A DNA stretch of 64,000 nt from DASRAU01 sp035638075 (GTDB lineage: Bacteria > Acidobacteriota > Polarisedimenticolia > Gp22-AA2): the NCBI GenBank assembly GCA_035638075.1, contig DASRAU010000036.1:167738-231737 (forward strand), written 5' to 3'. Of the stretch, positions 1 to 7,780 are shown one piece after another; positions within the stretch are counted from its first letter, which is position 1, and every line of letters begins with the position of its first letter. The notes under the pieces are model-generated. The model did not search any database, was not told where the DNA came from, and saw only the letters and a list, made by a program, of their open reading frames with translations. The position numbers and the translations under genes were made by a program.

Positions 1-2
1 AC

Positions 3-434
3 CCGTACGAGATGTTCACCTTCACCAACCGCGCGCTCGGCCCGTACGCCTGGGCCTACTGGACGATGATCTCCTGCAACGTCCTGTTCCCGCAGGTCTT
101 CTGGTTCAAGCGTGCGCGCACCAGCATCCCGATCCTGTTCCTCCTGTCGATTCTCGTGAACATCGGCATGTGGTTCGAGCGCTTCGTCATCATCGTCACG
201 TCGCTGCACCGCGGCTTCCTGCCGTCGTCGTGGGGCTACTTCCGGCCGACGATCTGGGACGTCTCGTGCCTGCTCGGATCCTTCGGGCTGTTTTTCACGA
301 TGTTCTGCCTGTTCGTGCGCTTCGTCCCGATGGTCGCGACCGCGGAAGTGAAGACGGTGCTGCCGCAGGCCGACCCGCACTACCAGCCGGGCCGCGGGCA
401 CGCCTTCGGCGCCGGGCACACGGAGACGGTCTGA
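3..434 (+). CDS. actC: ActC, alternative complex III NrfD-like membrane subunit (3' end only)
   Basis: This is the C-terminal part (about 143 residues) of a polytopic NrfD/PsrC-family protein; the reading frame is already open at base 3 and the start lies left of the window. Visible features are several hydrophobic helices and the conserved TFTNRALGPY segment typical of ActC. In alternative complex III (ACIII), ActC is one of two large membrane subunits that oxidise quinol and anchor the iron-sulfur/heme arm. Its stop overlaps the start of actD (ATGA), so the two are translationally coupled. The family is usually about 450-490 residues, so roughly two thirds is missing. Family assignment is supported by the downstream actD and actF. 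Confidence 0.88.
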   Translation, partial: PYEMFTFTNRALGPYAWAYWTMISCNVLFPQVFWFKRARTSIPILFLLSILVNIGMWFERFVIIVTSLHRGFLPSSWGYFRPTIWDVSCLLGSFGLFFTMFCLFVRFVPMVATAEVKTVLPQADPHYQPGRGHAFGAGHTETV

Positions 435-1000
435 TGCCGCAGCTGCCGATGGTCGCGAGCCTGCCTCCGGGCCCGTACTACGGGGCGCTGGCCGAGTTCG
501 CCACGCCCGCCGACCTGTACCACGCGTGCGAGCAGGTGCGCGACGCCGGCTACAGGCGCTGGGACGCGCACACGCCCTTCCCGGTCCACGGCCTCGACCG
601 TGCCATGGGGATGCGCCGCTCGCCCATGCCCTTCATCGTCCTCGGAATGGCGCTCCTCGGCGCCGCGGCGGGCTTCGGCCTGCAGTACTGGGTGCACAGC
701 GTCGAGTACCCGCTGACCATTTCCGGCAAGCCTTACTTCGCGTGGCCGGCCTACGTGCCCATCACCTTCGAGCTGGGGATCCTGTTCGGCTCGCTCGGGG
801 CGGTGTTCGGTATGCTCGGGCTCAACCAGCTGCCGATGCACTGGCACCCGCTGTTCTCCTCGGCGCCCTTCGAGAAGGCGAGCGACGACACCTTCTTCAT
901 CTCCATCGAGTCGTGGGACCCGAAGTTCGAGCCGGAGAAGACGAGACAGTTCCTGCAGGGACTCGGGGCGCGCCGCGTCGAGCTGGTGGCGTCCGAATGA
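434..1000 (+). CDS. actD: ActD, alternative complex III subunit (DUF3341)
   Basis: A 188-residue protein with a soluble N-terminal half (about residues 1-65), two membrane helices (about 67-90 and 108-130) and a short soluble tail. This is the usual DUF3341 ActD layout: a membrane subunit that packs against ActC and ActF in ACIII and has no cofactor. No CxxCH motif is present, so this is not an ActD-ActE fusion. The start at 434 was chosen because ATG overlaps the actC stop as ATGA; the longer open frame upstream is only overlap with actC. Its own stop overlaps the actF start. In related operons a monoheme actE lies between actD and actF, but it is absent here. Confidence 0.9.
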   Translation: MPQLPMVASLPPGPYYGALAEFATPADLYHACEQVRDAGYRRWDAHTPFPVHGLDRAMGMRRSPMPFIVLGMALLGAAAGFGLQYWVHSVEYPLTISGKPYFAWPAYVPITFELGILFGSLGAVFGMLGLNQLPMHWHPLFSSAPFEKASDDTFFISIESWDPKFEPEKTRQFLQGLGARRVELVASE

Positions 1001-2205
1001 CGAGCCATGCGCCGTCCGCCGCCATCCGCCCCGAGCAGGTCGCCCTGCCCGCGGGCAGCCTGCTGGCGCGCCTGCCGGTCCTCGGCGCCGGCCTGTTCGG
1101 CCTCGGCCTGGTGCTTTCGGTCGTGTTCCGCTCGTCGAACCCGCGCGGCTTCGCCTTCGCCTGGCTCAACGCCTACCTCTTCTGCCTGACGCTCGCGCTC
1201 GGAGGGCTGTTCTTCCTCCTGATCCAGCGCGCCACCCAGGCCGGCTGGAGCATCGCGGTGCGGCGCCCGGTCGAGGCGGTCGTGGGCACGCTGCCGCTGT
1301 TCTTCCTGCTGTTCATTCCTGTCTGGCTCAGCATGGGCGATCTCTATCCCTGGTCCCTGCCCGCGGCGGCGCACGACCCGCTCCTGAAGTGGAAGGCGCC
1401 GTACCTCAACACCTCGTTCTTCACGGTGCGCGCCATCATCTACTTCGTGCTCTGGAGCGCGCTCGCCCTCTACTACACGCGCGCCTCGGCCTCGCAGGAT
1501 CGGGGCGCCGGGAACGGCCCGACCGTGGCGATGCGGCGGTTCGCGCCGCCGGCCATCCTGCTCCTGGCGCTCACCCAGACCTTCGCCGCCATCGACTGGG
1601 CGATGTCGCTCAGCCCGAAGTGGTACTCGACCATGTGGGGCGTCTACTTCTTCGCCGGCGCGTTCGTCGGCTTCTTCGGCCTGCTGCTGCTCCTGGTGAT
1701 CCCGCTCCAGCGCGGGGCGCTGCACGGCATCGTCACCATCGAGCACGTGCACGACACCGGCAAGCACCTCTTCGCCTTCACCTGCTTCTGGGCCTACATC
1801 GCCTTCTGCCAGTTCTTCCTCATCTGGTACGGCAACATCCCGGAGGAGACCGCGTACTACCAGGTCCGCATCCACGGCGGCTGGAAGACGATCTCGGCGG
1901 TCCTCGCGATCGGGCACTTCATCATCCCGTTCTTCTACCTGATGGGGCGGACGGTGAAGCGCAAGCCGGCCCTCCTGGCGATCGGCGCGGCGTGGATTCT
2001 CCTCATGCACCTGCTCGACATCGCCTGGATCGTGCTGCCGGTGAGCCACCCCGAGGGGCTGAGCATCGGCGCCGTGGAGATCGCCTGCTACCTCGCGGTC
2101 GGAGGAGCGTTCCTCGCGGGCATCGGCTGGAACCTCAAGCGCCAGGCGCTGGTGCCGACCGGCGATCCGCGGCTGCGCGAGTCGCTGGCCTTCGAGGTCT
2201 CGTAA
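997..2205 (+). CDS. actF: ActF, alternative complex III NrfD-like membrane subunit 2
   Basis: A 402-residue integral membrane protein with about ten hydrophobic helices, of the ActF branch of the NrfD/PsrC superfamily. In ACIII it is the second large membrane subunit, alongside ActC. Recognisable segments include FAAIDWAMSLSPKWYSTMWG and a histidine-rich loop EHVHDTGKHLFAF, both characteristic of ActF. The start at 997 overlaps the actD stop by four bases. It is the last act gene of this run; the next gene, a cupredoxin, follows after 129 bases that contain a small GC hairpin (2220-2235, 6-bp stem) and a promoter-like sequence, so transcription may be adjusted here. Confidence 0.9.
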   Translation: MTSHAPSAAIRPEQVALPAGSLLARLPVLGAGLFGLGLVLSVVFRSSNPRGFAFAWLNAYLFCLTLALGGLFFLLIQRATQAGWSIAVRRPVEAVVGTLPLFFLLFIPVWLSMGDLYPWSLPAAAHDPLLKWKAPYLNTSFFTVRAIIYFVLWSALALYYTRASASQDRGAGNGPTVAMRRFAPPAILLLALTQTFAAIDWAMSLSPKWYSTMWGVYFFAGAFVGFFGLLLLLVIPLQRGALHGIVTIEHVHDTGKHLFAFTCFWAYIAFCQFFLIWYGNIPEETAYYQVRIHGGWKTISAVLAIGHFIIPFFYLMGRTVKRKPALLAIGAAWILLMHLLDIAWIVLPVSHPEGLSIGAVEIACYLAVGGAFLAGIGWNLKRQALVPTGDPRLRESLAFEVS

Positions 2206-2257
2206 AGCGTTGATTCGGCGGCGGCTGGGGCCGCCCCGGACCCCCGGGTGGACGGCC

Positions 2258-2286
2258 TTTACCGCGACCGCCGCAACGTGTAAAGT
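2258..2286 (+). promoter_or_regulatory. Sigma70-like promoter before the cupredoxin gene
   Basis: TTTACC (2258-2263) and TAAAGT (2281-2286) are separated by 17 bases, a fair match to -35/-10 consensus in otherwise very GC-rich DNA. The predicted start near 2293 leaves a leader of about 42 bases with GGGAG (2321-2325) nine bases before the ATG at 2335. It would let the cupredoxin and oxidase genes be read independently of the act genes. Confidence 0.5.
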
Positions 2287-2334
2287 TTCGGCTCTCCAAC
2301 AAGAGAAAGAACAGGAGAAAGGGAGAAATCATCC

Positions 2335-3063
2335 ATGTCATCCGTTCGCAACACCGTCCTGGCTTCGATCGCCGGCCTGCTGGCCGGCACGACCCTTTTC
2401 GCCGGCACCGTCACGGGCACGGTCACGTACGAGGGGAAGGTCCCCACGCTGAAGCCGATCGCCATGGACGCCGATCCGAACTGCGCCAAGAAGCACGAGG
2501 GGCAGCCGCAGCCGAGCGACATCCTCGTTCTCGGGCCCGGCAACACGATGGCGAACATCATGGTGCGCGTGGTCGCCGGGCTCCCGGCCGGCAAGACCTT
2601 CCCGGCGCCGCCGACCCCGGCGGTGATGGACCAGAAGGGCTGCCACTACCAGCCGCACGTGTTCGGCATCCAGGTCGGCCAGCCGTTCAAGATCCTCAAC
2701 TCCGACGGCATCCTGCACAACGTGCACGCGCTCCCCAAGGTGAACGCGCCGTTCAACAAGGCGATGCCCGGCAACGTCACCGAGACGACCACCACGTTCA
2801 ACAAGGACGAGGGGATGTTCCAGATCAAGTGCGACGTGCACCCGTGGATGACGGCGTACGCGGCGGTGCTGACGCACCCGTTCTACTCGGTCACCGAGAA
2901 GGACGGGAAGTTCACCATCAAGGACCTGCCCGCCGGCACCTACCAGATCGAGGCGTGGCACGAGAAGCTCGGGACGCAGAAGGCGACCGTGACGGTCGGC
3001 GCGTCCGACAGCAAGACGCAGGACTTCAAGTTCTCGGCTCCGGCCGCTCCGGCGGCGAAGTAA
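2335..3063 (+). CDS. Secreted cupredoxin with carboxypeptidase-regulatory-like domain
   Basis: A 242-residue exported protein with an N-terminal signal peptide (about residues 1-23). The middle has a cupredoxin-type copper site: His128 (with His131 nearby) in the LHNVHA segment, then Cys166, His169 and Met172 in CDVHPWM. The C-terminal 60 residues look like a carboxypeptidase-regulatory-like beta sandwich (KDLPAGTYQIEAWHE), followed by an Ala/Pro tail. Related proteins are often labelled methylamine utilisation protein, but no methylamine genes are here. Sitting between ACIII and a cytochrome oxidase whose subunit II has no heme c domain, it is a plausible periplasmic electron carrier between the two. 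Copper binding is well supported by the residues; the electron-transfer role is inferred. Confidence 0.8.
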   Translation: MSSVRNTVLASIAGLLAGTTLFAGTVTGTVTYEGKVPTLKPIAMDADPNCAKKHEGQPQPSDILVLGPGNTMANIMVRVVAGLPAGKTFPAPPTPAVMDQKGCHYQPHVFGIQVGQPFKILNSDGILHNVHALPKVNAPFNKAMPGNVTETTTTFNKDEGMFQIKCDVHPWMTAYAAVLTHPFYSVTEKDGKFTIKDLPAGTYQIEAWHEKLGTQKATVTVGASDSKTQDFKFSAPAAPAAK

Positions 3064-3118
3064 CCCAGCAAGGCTTCGAGGGGCGCCCGGGATTCCGGGC
3101 GCCGGGGGGTAGGTGAGG

Positions 3119-4888
3119 ATGGCGACGACGAAGACGGCGCCCGGGCACGACGTTCACGCGGCCCACGCCGGTCACCACGAAGAGCCCGGGTTTTTCAAGA
3201 AGTACGTCTTCTCGACCGACCACAAGGTGATCGGCATCCAGTACGCCGTCACCGGCCTGCTGTTCCTGCTGTTCGGCTTCTCCCTGATGATGCTCATGCG
3301 CTGGCAGCTCGCCTACCCGGGCCAGGCGGTGGGCTGGCTCGGCAAGCTCCTGGGCGACAACCGCATGCCGGGCGGGGTGATGCTCCCCGAGTTCTACAAT
3401 GAGCTCGGGGCGATGCACGGCACCATCATGGTGTTCCTCGGGGTCGTGCCGCTGGCGGTCGGAGGCTTCGGCAATTTCGTCCTGCCGCTGCAGATCGGCG
3501 CGCCCGACATGGCGTTCCCGAAGATCAACATGATGTCGTACCAGTGCTACTTCCTGGGCGGCGTCACGATGCTGGGCTCGTTCTTCATCCCGGCGGGGGG
3601 CGCGGCGCAGTCGGGCTGGACGTCGTACCCGCCGCTCGCCAACATCGCGGGCTCCGGTCAGACCTGGTGGCTCATCGGGATGATCTTCCTCATCACCTCG
3701 TCGCTGCTCGGCTCGATCAACTTCATCGTCACGACCATCCAGCTGCGCGCCCCGGGGCTGACGTTCATGCGCTTCCCGATCTTCGTGTGGGCGCAGTTCG
3801 TCACCTCGTTCCTGCTGCTGCTCGCCTTCCCGCCGCTCGAGGCGGCGGGCGTGCTGCAGCTCATGGATCGCGTCGGCGGATCGTCGTTCTTCATGCCGAG
3901 CGGTCTCGTGGTCAGCGGGCAGGTGGCGGCCAACGCCGGCGGCGGCAACCCGCTGCTGTGGCAGCACCTGTTCTGGTTCCTGGCCCACCCCGAGGTGTAC
4001 GTGCTCATCCTCCCGGGGATGGGGATCGTGGCGGAGGTCATCGCCAACAACACGCGCAAGCCGCTCTGGGGCTACCGCTCGATGGTGTACGCCCTCGGCT
4101 TCCTCGGCTTCATGTCGTTCATCGTCTGGGCGCACCACATGTTCATGACCGGCATGGGGACGGTGATGTCCACCTTCTTCCAGACGACGACCATGATCAT
4201 CTCGATCCCCTCGGTCGTCATCCTGACGGCGCTCATCCTGTCGTTGTGGGGCGGGTCGATCCGCTTCACGACGCCGATGCTGTTCGCCCTCGGGTTCCTG
4301 CCGATGTTCGGCATCGGCGGCCTCACCGGGCTGCCGCTCGGGCTGTCGGTCACCGACATCCCGCTGCACGACACCTACTACGTCATCGGCCACTTCCACT
4401 ACGTGGTCGCGCCGGGGACGCTGTTCGCGCTGATGGCGGGGATCTACTACTGGTACCCGAAGGCGACCGGCCGGATGATGAACGACTTCCTCGGCAAGCT
4501 GCACTTCTGGGGCTCGTTCGTCTTCATGAACGTGCTGTTCATGCCGATGTTCTTCCTCGGTCTCGCCGGCGTGTCGCGCCGCCTGTACGACGGCGGCGCC
4601 TCGTACCAGTTCGCGCAGCCGGCGCTGCACTACAACGTCATCTCGTCGTGGGGCGCGTGGATGCTGGCGGTGGCGCAGATCCCGTTCATCATCAACTTCT
4701 TCATGAGCCTCAAGACCGGCCGCAAGGTCGGCCCCAACCCGTGGGACGCGACCACGCTCGAGTGGGCCGCGCCCTCGCCGCCGCCGCACGGCAACTTCGA
4801 GCACCCGCCCGAGGCCTACCGCGGCCCCTACGAGTACAGCGTGCCGGGGCACGGCTCAGACTTCCAGCCGCAGTTCGAGCGGGCGTAG
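3119..4888 (+). CDS. ctaD: Cytochrome c oxidase subunit I (A-type heme-copper oxidase)
   Basis: A 589-residue catalytic subunit of a heme-copper oxygen reductase with about twelve membrane helices. All metal ligands are present: His100 (low-spin heme), His290 of HPEVY with Tyr294 for the CuB His-Tyr crosslink, the His339-His340 pair for CuB, and His425/His427 in GHFHY for the high-spin and low-spin hemes. The glutamate in HPEVY marks the A1 type with a complete D-channel end. It reduces O2 to water and pumps protons. The start is ATG 3119; an in-frame GTG at 3113 is an alternative. It is followed by subunit III after 10 bases. Confidence 0.96.
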   Translation: MATTKTAPGHDVHAAHAGHHEEPGFFKKYVFSTDHKVIGIQYAVTGLLFLLFGFSLMMLMRWQLAYPGQAVGWLGKLLGDNRMPGGVMLPEFYNELGAMHGTIMVFLGVVPLAVGGFGNFVLPLQIGAPDMAFPKINMMSYQCYFLGGVTMLGSFFIPAGGAAQSGWTSYPPLANIAGSGQTWWLIGMIFLITSSLLGSINFIVTTIQLRAPGLTFMRFPIFVWAQFVTSFLLLLAFPPLEAAGVLQLMDRVGGSSFFMPSGLVVSGQVAANAGGGNPLLWQHLFWFLAHPEVYVLILPGMGIVAEVIANNTRKPLWGYRSMVYALGFLGFMSFIVWAHHMFMTGMGTVMSTFFQTTTMIISIPSVVILTALILSLWGGSIRFTTPMLFALGFLPMFGIGGLTGLPLGLSVTDIPLHDTYYVIGHFHYVVAPGTLFALMAGIYYWYPKATGRMMNDFLGKLHFWGSFVFMNVLFMPMFFLGLAGVSRRLYDGGASYQFAQPALHYNVISSWGAWMLAVAQIPFIINFFMSLKTGRKVGPNPWDATTLEWAAPSPPPHGNFEHPPEAYRGPYEYSVPGHGSDFQPQFERA

Positions 4889-4898
4889 CGAGGAGACG

Positions 4899-5489
4899 AT
4901 GGAGATTCCCTACACCGTCGAAACCCGGGAGGACACCGGGCTCAACAACGGCAAGATCGGCATCTGGCTGTTCCTCGCCAGCGAAGTGATGCTGTTCGGG
5001 GCGCTGTTCGCCTCGTACATCCTGCTGCGCGTCGGGGCCTCGGAGTGGCCGCGCGGGCACACCATCCTCAACGTGCCGCTCGCCACCTTCAACACCGTCG
5101 TGCTCATCACCTCGTCGGTCACGATGGTCATGGCGTGGGCGTCGCTCATGCGCCGGAAGTTCGGCGTCTTCCGCGTCTACCAGGCGCTGACGGTGCTGCT
5201 CGGCGGGGTGTTCCTGGTGGTCAAGTACTTCGAGTACTCCGCCAAGTTCCACCACGGGCTCCTGCCGCACACCAGCAACTTCATCGCCATCTACTTCACG
5301 CTGACCGGCCTGCACATGATTCACGTCATCGGCGGCATGGCGGTCAACGCGTACCTCTGGGGTCCCGGGGCGAAGCTGTACAAGACCAACCCCGAGTGGT
5401 TCACCAACCGGGTCGAGAACGCCGGGCTGTTCTGGCACTTCGTCGACCTGGTGTGGATCTTCCTGTTCCCGACGCTCTACCTGCTCTGA
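4899..5489 (+). CDS. ctaE: Cytochrome c oxidase subunit III
   Basis: A 196-residue membrane protein with five helices, the short bacterial form of subunit III seen in caa3-type oxidases, which lacks the two N-terminal helices of the mitochondrial protein. Conserved features are GIWLFLASEVMLFGALF in helix 1 and the terminal WHFVDLVWIFLFP helix. The start ATG at 4899 has AGGAG eight bases upstream. The subunit stabilises the CuB site and proton uptake in subunit I. It lies directly between subunits I and IV of the same operon. Confidence 0.94.
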   Translation: MEIPYTVETREDTGLNNGKIGIWLFLASEVMLFGALFASYILLRVGASEWPRGHTILNVPLATFNTVVLITSSVTMVMAWASLMRRKFGVFRVYQALTVLLGGVFLVVKYFEYSAKFHHGLLPHTSNFIAIYFTLTGLHMIHVIGGMAVNAYLWGPGAKLYKTNPEWFTNRVENAGLFWHFVDLVWIFLFPTLYLL

Positions 5490-5499
5490 GGACATCGAG

Positions 5500-6000
5500 A
5501 TGAGCGCCTCGCACGACGTCGACATCGACAAGCACGTCAGGGTCTACATCACCGTCTTCGTCTCCCTCATGGCGCTGACGATCTTCACGGTGTGGGTGGG
5601 CTACCGGAACCTGCCGATCGGCCAGGCGGTGACGGTGGCGCTCCTCATCGCCAGCATCAAGGGGGGACTGGTCGCCTCCTACTTCATGCACCTGATCTCC
5701 GAGCGCAAGCTCATCTACGCGGTGCTCGTCTCGACCGTCGCGCTGTTCGCCGTGCTGATGCTCGTGCCGATGCTCACCGTGAACGACGGGACGATGGTCG
5801 AGCACCCGGGCGGGGTCGTGCACACGGTTCTGCCCGGGCACGAAGGCGGGCACGAGGGCGGGGCGGAAGGGACGCCCGAGGCCGCGCCCGAAACGGCTCC
5901 CGCCGCGGCGCCCGAGTCCGGCGCGGCGCCGGAGTCCGCGCCCGCGCCGGCCGCCGAGCCCGCGCCCGGCGGCGCCCAGCCCGAGCCGGCGCACAACTGA
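5500..6000 (+). CDS. ctaF: Cytochrome c oxidase subunit IV with long Ala/Pro/Glu tail
   Basis: A 166-residue protein. Residues 1-100 are a normal prokaryotic COX4 domain (about 100 residues, three membrane helices). Residues 105-166 form an unusual extension: a His/Gly-rich part (GHEGGHEGG) and then repeated Ala-Pro-Glu segments. COX4 helps assembly of the oxidase. The extension would lie outside the membrane, and its histidines might bind metal, but this is speculation. The gene starts 10 bases after subunit III with GAGG upstream. Confidence 0.85.
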   Translation: MSASHDVDIDKHVRVYITVFVSLMALTIFTVWVGYRNLPIGQAVTVALLIASIKGGLVASYFMHLISERKLIYAVLVSTVALFAVLMLVPMLTVNDGTMVEHPGGVVHTVLPGHEGGHEGGAEGTPEAAPETAPAAAPESGAAPESAPAPAAEPAPGGAQPEPAHN

Positions 6001-6011
6001 CCGCCGTTGCC

Positions 6012-6212
6012 ATGAACCTGCGCCTCTTCCACGTCGTCTTCGTCGTCGCCGCCACGCTGCTGGCGGCCTGGATGGCCGCCTTCTGCCTGGCGCAGTGGCG
6101 CCGCGGCGAAGGGGGGACGGGGATGCTCGCCGGTGGTGTCGGGGCGGTGGTGGTGGCGTTCGGCCTGGCGGCGTACGGGACCTGGTTCCTGCGCAAGACG
6201 AGGAACCTGTGA
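6012..6212 (+). CDS. Small two-helix membrane protein of the oxidase operon
   Basis: A 66-residue protein made almost entirely of two hydrophobic helices (about residues 5-27 and 38-60) joined by a short charged loop, with a basic C-terminus. It has no signature I recognise. It starts 11 bases after subunit IV, and its stop overlaps the GTG start of the next small gene. The position inside the cytochrome oxidase operon suggests an accessory or assembly subunit. The frame was chosen because it continues the operon spacing and has a strong membrane pattern. Confidence 0.6.
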   Translation: MNLRLFHVVFVVAATLLAAWMAAFCLAQWRRGEGGTGMLAGGVGAVVVAFGLAAYGTWFLRKTRNL

Positions 6213-6436
6213 GCGGTCCCGCCGTGCTCGCCTGCGCCTCCTGCTTCGGGGCGGCCGACTCGCCGCTCATCGACGGGGCGCGCGCCGGGGCCTTCTTCCT
6301 GATCGGCGTGATCTTCGCGATGCAGGGGGCTTTCGCGGGATTCTTCTTCTACCTGAGGTCGCGCGCGAAGCGCGCGCAGAGCCGCAGGTTCGACCGCGAG
6401 TGGTCGGAGCTGCAGCAGACGAGGACGACACGATGA
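6209..6436 (+). CDS. Small membrane protein with CxxCFGAADSP motif
   Basis: A 75-residue protein starting with GTG, overlapping the previous gene by four bases and ending four bases into coxB, so it is embedded in a coupled chain. The N-terminus reads ACASCFGAADSPLIDGARAG and is followed by a single hydrophobic helix (about residues 27-48) and a charged tail rich in Arg. The cysteine pair followed by FGAADSP looks conserved rather than random and could bind a metal or face the oxidase. I do not know a characterised family for it. A role in oxidase assembly, for example copper or heme delivery, is inference from position only. Confidence 0.6.
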   Translation: MSGPAVLACASCFGAADSPLIDGARAGAFFLIGVIFAMQGAFAGFFFYLRSRAKRAQSRRFDREWSELQQTRTTR

Positions 6437-7236
6437 CCGACTGGATGCACCAGCCGATTCTCGCCACCAGGCACGGGGCGGCGATCGACACGATGAACGG
6501 CGTCATTCACATCCTCATGGCGATCCTCTTCGTCGGGTGGGGAGCGTTCTTCATCTACACGCTCTTCCGCTTCCGCAAGTCGGCGCACCCGGTGGCCGAC
6601 CACCACGGCGTCACCACCCACACCTCGACCTACCTCGAGATCGGCGTGGCCGTGGCCGAGGCGGTACTGCTCTTCGGCTTCTCCGTTCCACTGTGGATCA
6701 AGTGGGTCGACAAGCCCCCGGCCGCGGGCGAAGCGCTCACCGTGCAGGTGACCGGCGAGCAGTTCGCCTGGAACATCCACTACCCGGGCCCCGACGGGAA
6801 GTTCGGCAAGCAATCGACCGACAAGATCGACATGCAGACGAACCCGCTCGGGCTCGACCGCTCCGACCCCGACGCCAAGGACGACGTCATCACGCTCAAC
6901 CAGCTCCACCTGCCGGTGAACAAGCCGGTCATCGTGCGCCTGCGGAGCAAGGACGTCATCCACGGCTTCAACATCCCGGAGTTCCGGGTGAAGCAGGATG
7001 CGGTGCCGGGTCTGACCATCCCCATCTGGTTCACGCCGACGATCACGACCGAAGAGATGCGCCAGAAGACCGGCAACCCCGAGTTCACCTACGAGATCGC
7101 CTGCGCCCAGCTCTGCGGTCTCGGCCACTACCGCATGCGCGGCTTCGTCACCGTCGACACCCAGGAGGAGTTCACCAAGTGGTTCGACGCAGAAGAGGCC
7201 AAGGCCGCCGAGGAAGGATCGGATGCCTGGAACTGA
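6433..7236 (+). CDS. coxB: Cytochrome c oxidase subunit II (CuA subunit, no heme c domain)
   Basis: A 267-residue protein with two membrane helices (about residues 22-45 and 66-90) and a periplasmic cupredoxin domain. The CuA ligands are complete: His177, Cys224, Cys228, His232 and Met235 (CAQLCGLGHYRM), with the bridging Glu position replaced by Gln226, as in many bacterial enzymes. No CxxCH follows, so this is an aa3-like rather than caa3 subunit. It receives electrons from a soluble carrier and passes them to heme a. Its place at the end of the structural genes, after III and IV, is unusual; subunit II normally precedes subunit I. Confidence 0.94.
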   Translation: MTDWMHQPILATRHGAAIDTMNGVIHILMAILFVGWGAFFIYTLFRFRKSAHPVADHHGVTTHTSTYLEIGVAVAEAVLLFGFSVPLWIKWVDKPPAAGEALTVQVTGEQFAWNIHYPGPDGKFGKQSTDKIDMQTNPLGLDRSDPDAKDDVITLNQLHLPVNKPVIVRLRSKDVIHGFNIPEFRVKQDAVPGLTIPIWFTPTITTEEMRQKTGNPEFTYEIACAQLCGLGHYRMRGFVTVDTQEEFTKWFDAEEAKAAEEGSDAWN

Positions 7237-7741
7237 GGCCCACGAGCGCCGCAGCCTCCGTGCCGTCGTCGCGATCCTGCTCGCCGGCATCGTCCTGCTC
7301 GTCGCCCTGGCTCTGAGCGGGCTGCCGGCGCGCGCCGACTCCGGCGACGACAAGAAGGACGACGCGAAGAAGGACCAGGAAGCCTCCTGCACGATGAACT
7401 TCACACTGAAGGGCTGGTCGGCCTTCTACAAGACCGCCAAGGGGGAGGGGACCATCACCTGCCGCGGCGGCGGTTCGATGAAGGTCAAGATCACCGCCAA
7501 GGGAGGCGGCTTCTCCTTCGGCACCCAGGAGGTGACCGACGGTGTCGGCCGCTTCTTCAACGCGAAGAGCATCGAAGACTGTCTTGGCGGCTACGCCCAG
7601 TCGGAGGCCCACGCCGGCGCCGGCAAATCCGCCGAAGCCCAGGCGCTGACGAAAGGCGACATCAACCTCACCCTCACCGGCACCGGCAAGGGCGTGAACG
7701 TCGGCTTCGCCTTCGGCAAGTTCACCATCGAGAAGCTGTAG
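7223..7741 (+). CDS. Secreted protein of unknown function
   Basis: A 172-residue protein whose ATG overlaps the end of coxB by 14 bases. It has an N-terminal signal peptide or anchor (about residues 14-38, ending PARADS), a Lys/Asp-rich linker, and then a Gly-rich beta-type domain with two cysteines near CTMNFTLKGW and ITCRGGG, which could form a disulfide, and a third Cys further on. No family is recognised. It is probably co-transcribed with the oxidase genes, and its periplasmic location suits an accessory role. Confidence 0.65.
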   Translation: MPGTEAHERRSLRAVVAILLAGIVLLVALALSGLPARADSGDDKKDDAKKDQEASCTMNFTLKGWSAFYKTAKGEGTITCRGGGSMKVKITAKGGGFSFGTQEVTDGVGRFFNAKSIEDCLGGYAQSEAHAGAGKSAEAQALTKGDINLTLTGTGKGVNVGFAFGKFTIEKL

Positions 7742-7759
7742 CCGGCGACTCTTCGCCGG
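7742..7759. terminator. Hairpin between convergent operons
   Basis: A 7-bp perfect inverted repeat (CCGGCGA/TCGCCGG) with a 4-base loop begins at the stop of the secreted-protein gene and lies between it and the convergent permease gene ending at 7781. It has no clear T-run, so it is at best a weak or bidirectional terminator. Confidence 0.4.
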
Positions 7760-7780
7760 GCGGCCCGCCTCGTCCGCCTT

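Noticed and set aside
3026..4852. Long open frame of over 600 codons on the minus strand across the cytochrome oxidase subunit I gene
   Set aside because: It is antisense to an unambiguous gene, is Arg/His/Glu-rich without any motif, and such frames are expected in 70% GC DNA. Similar frames opposite other genes were rejected for the same reason.
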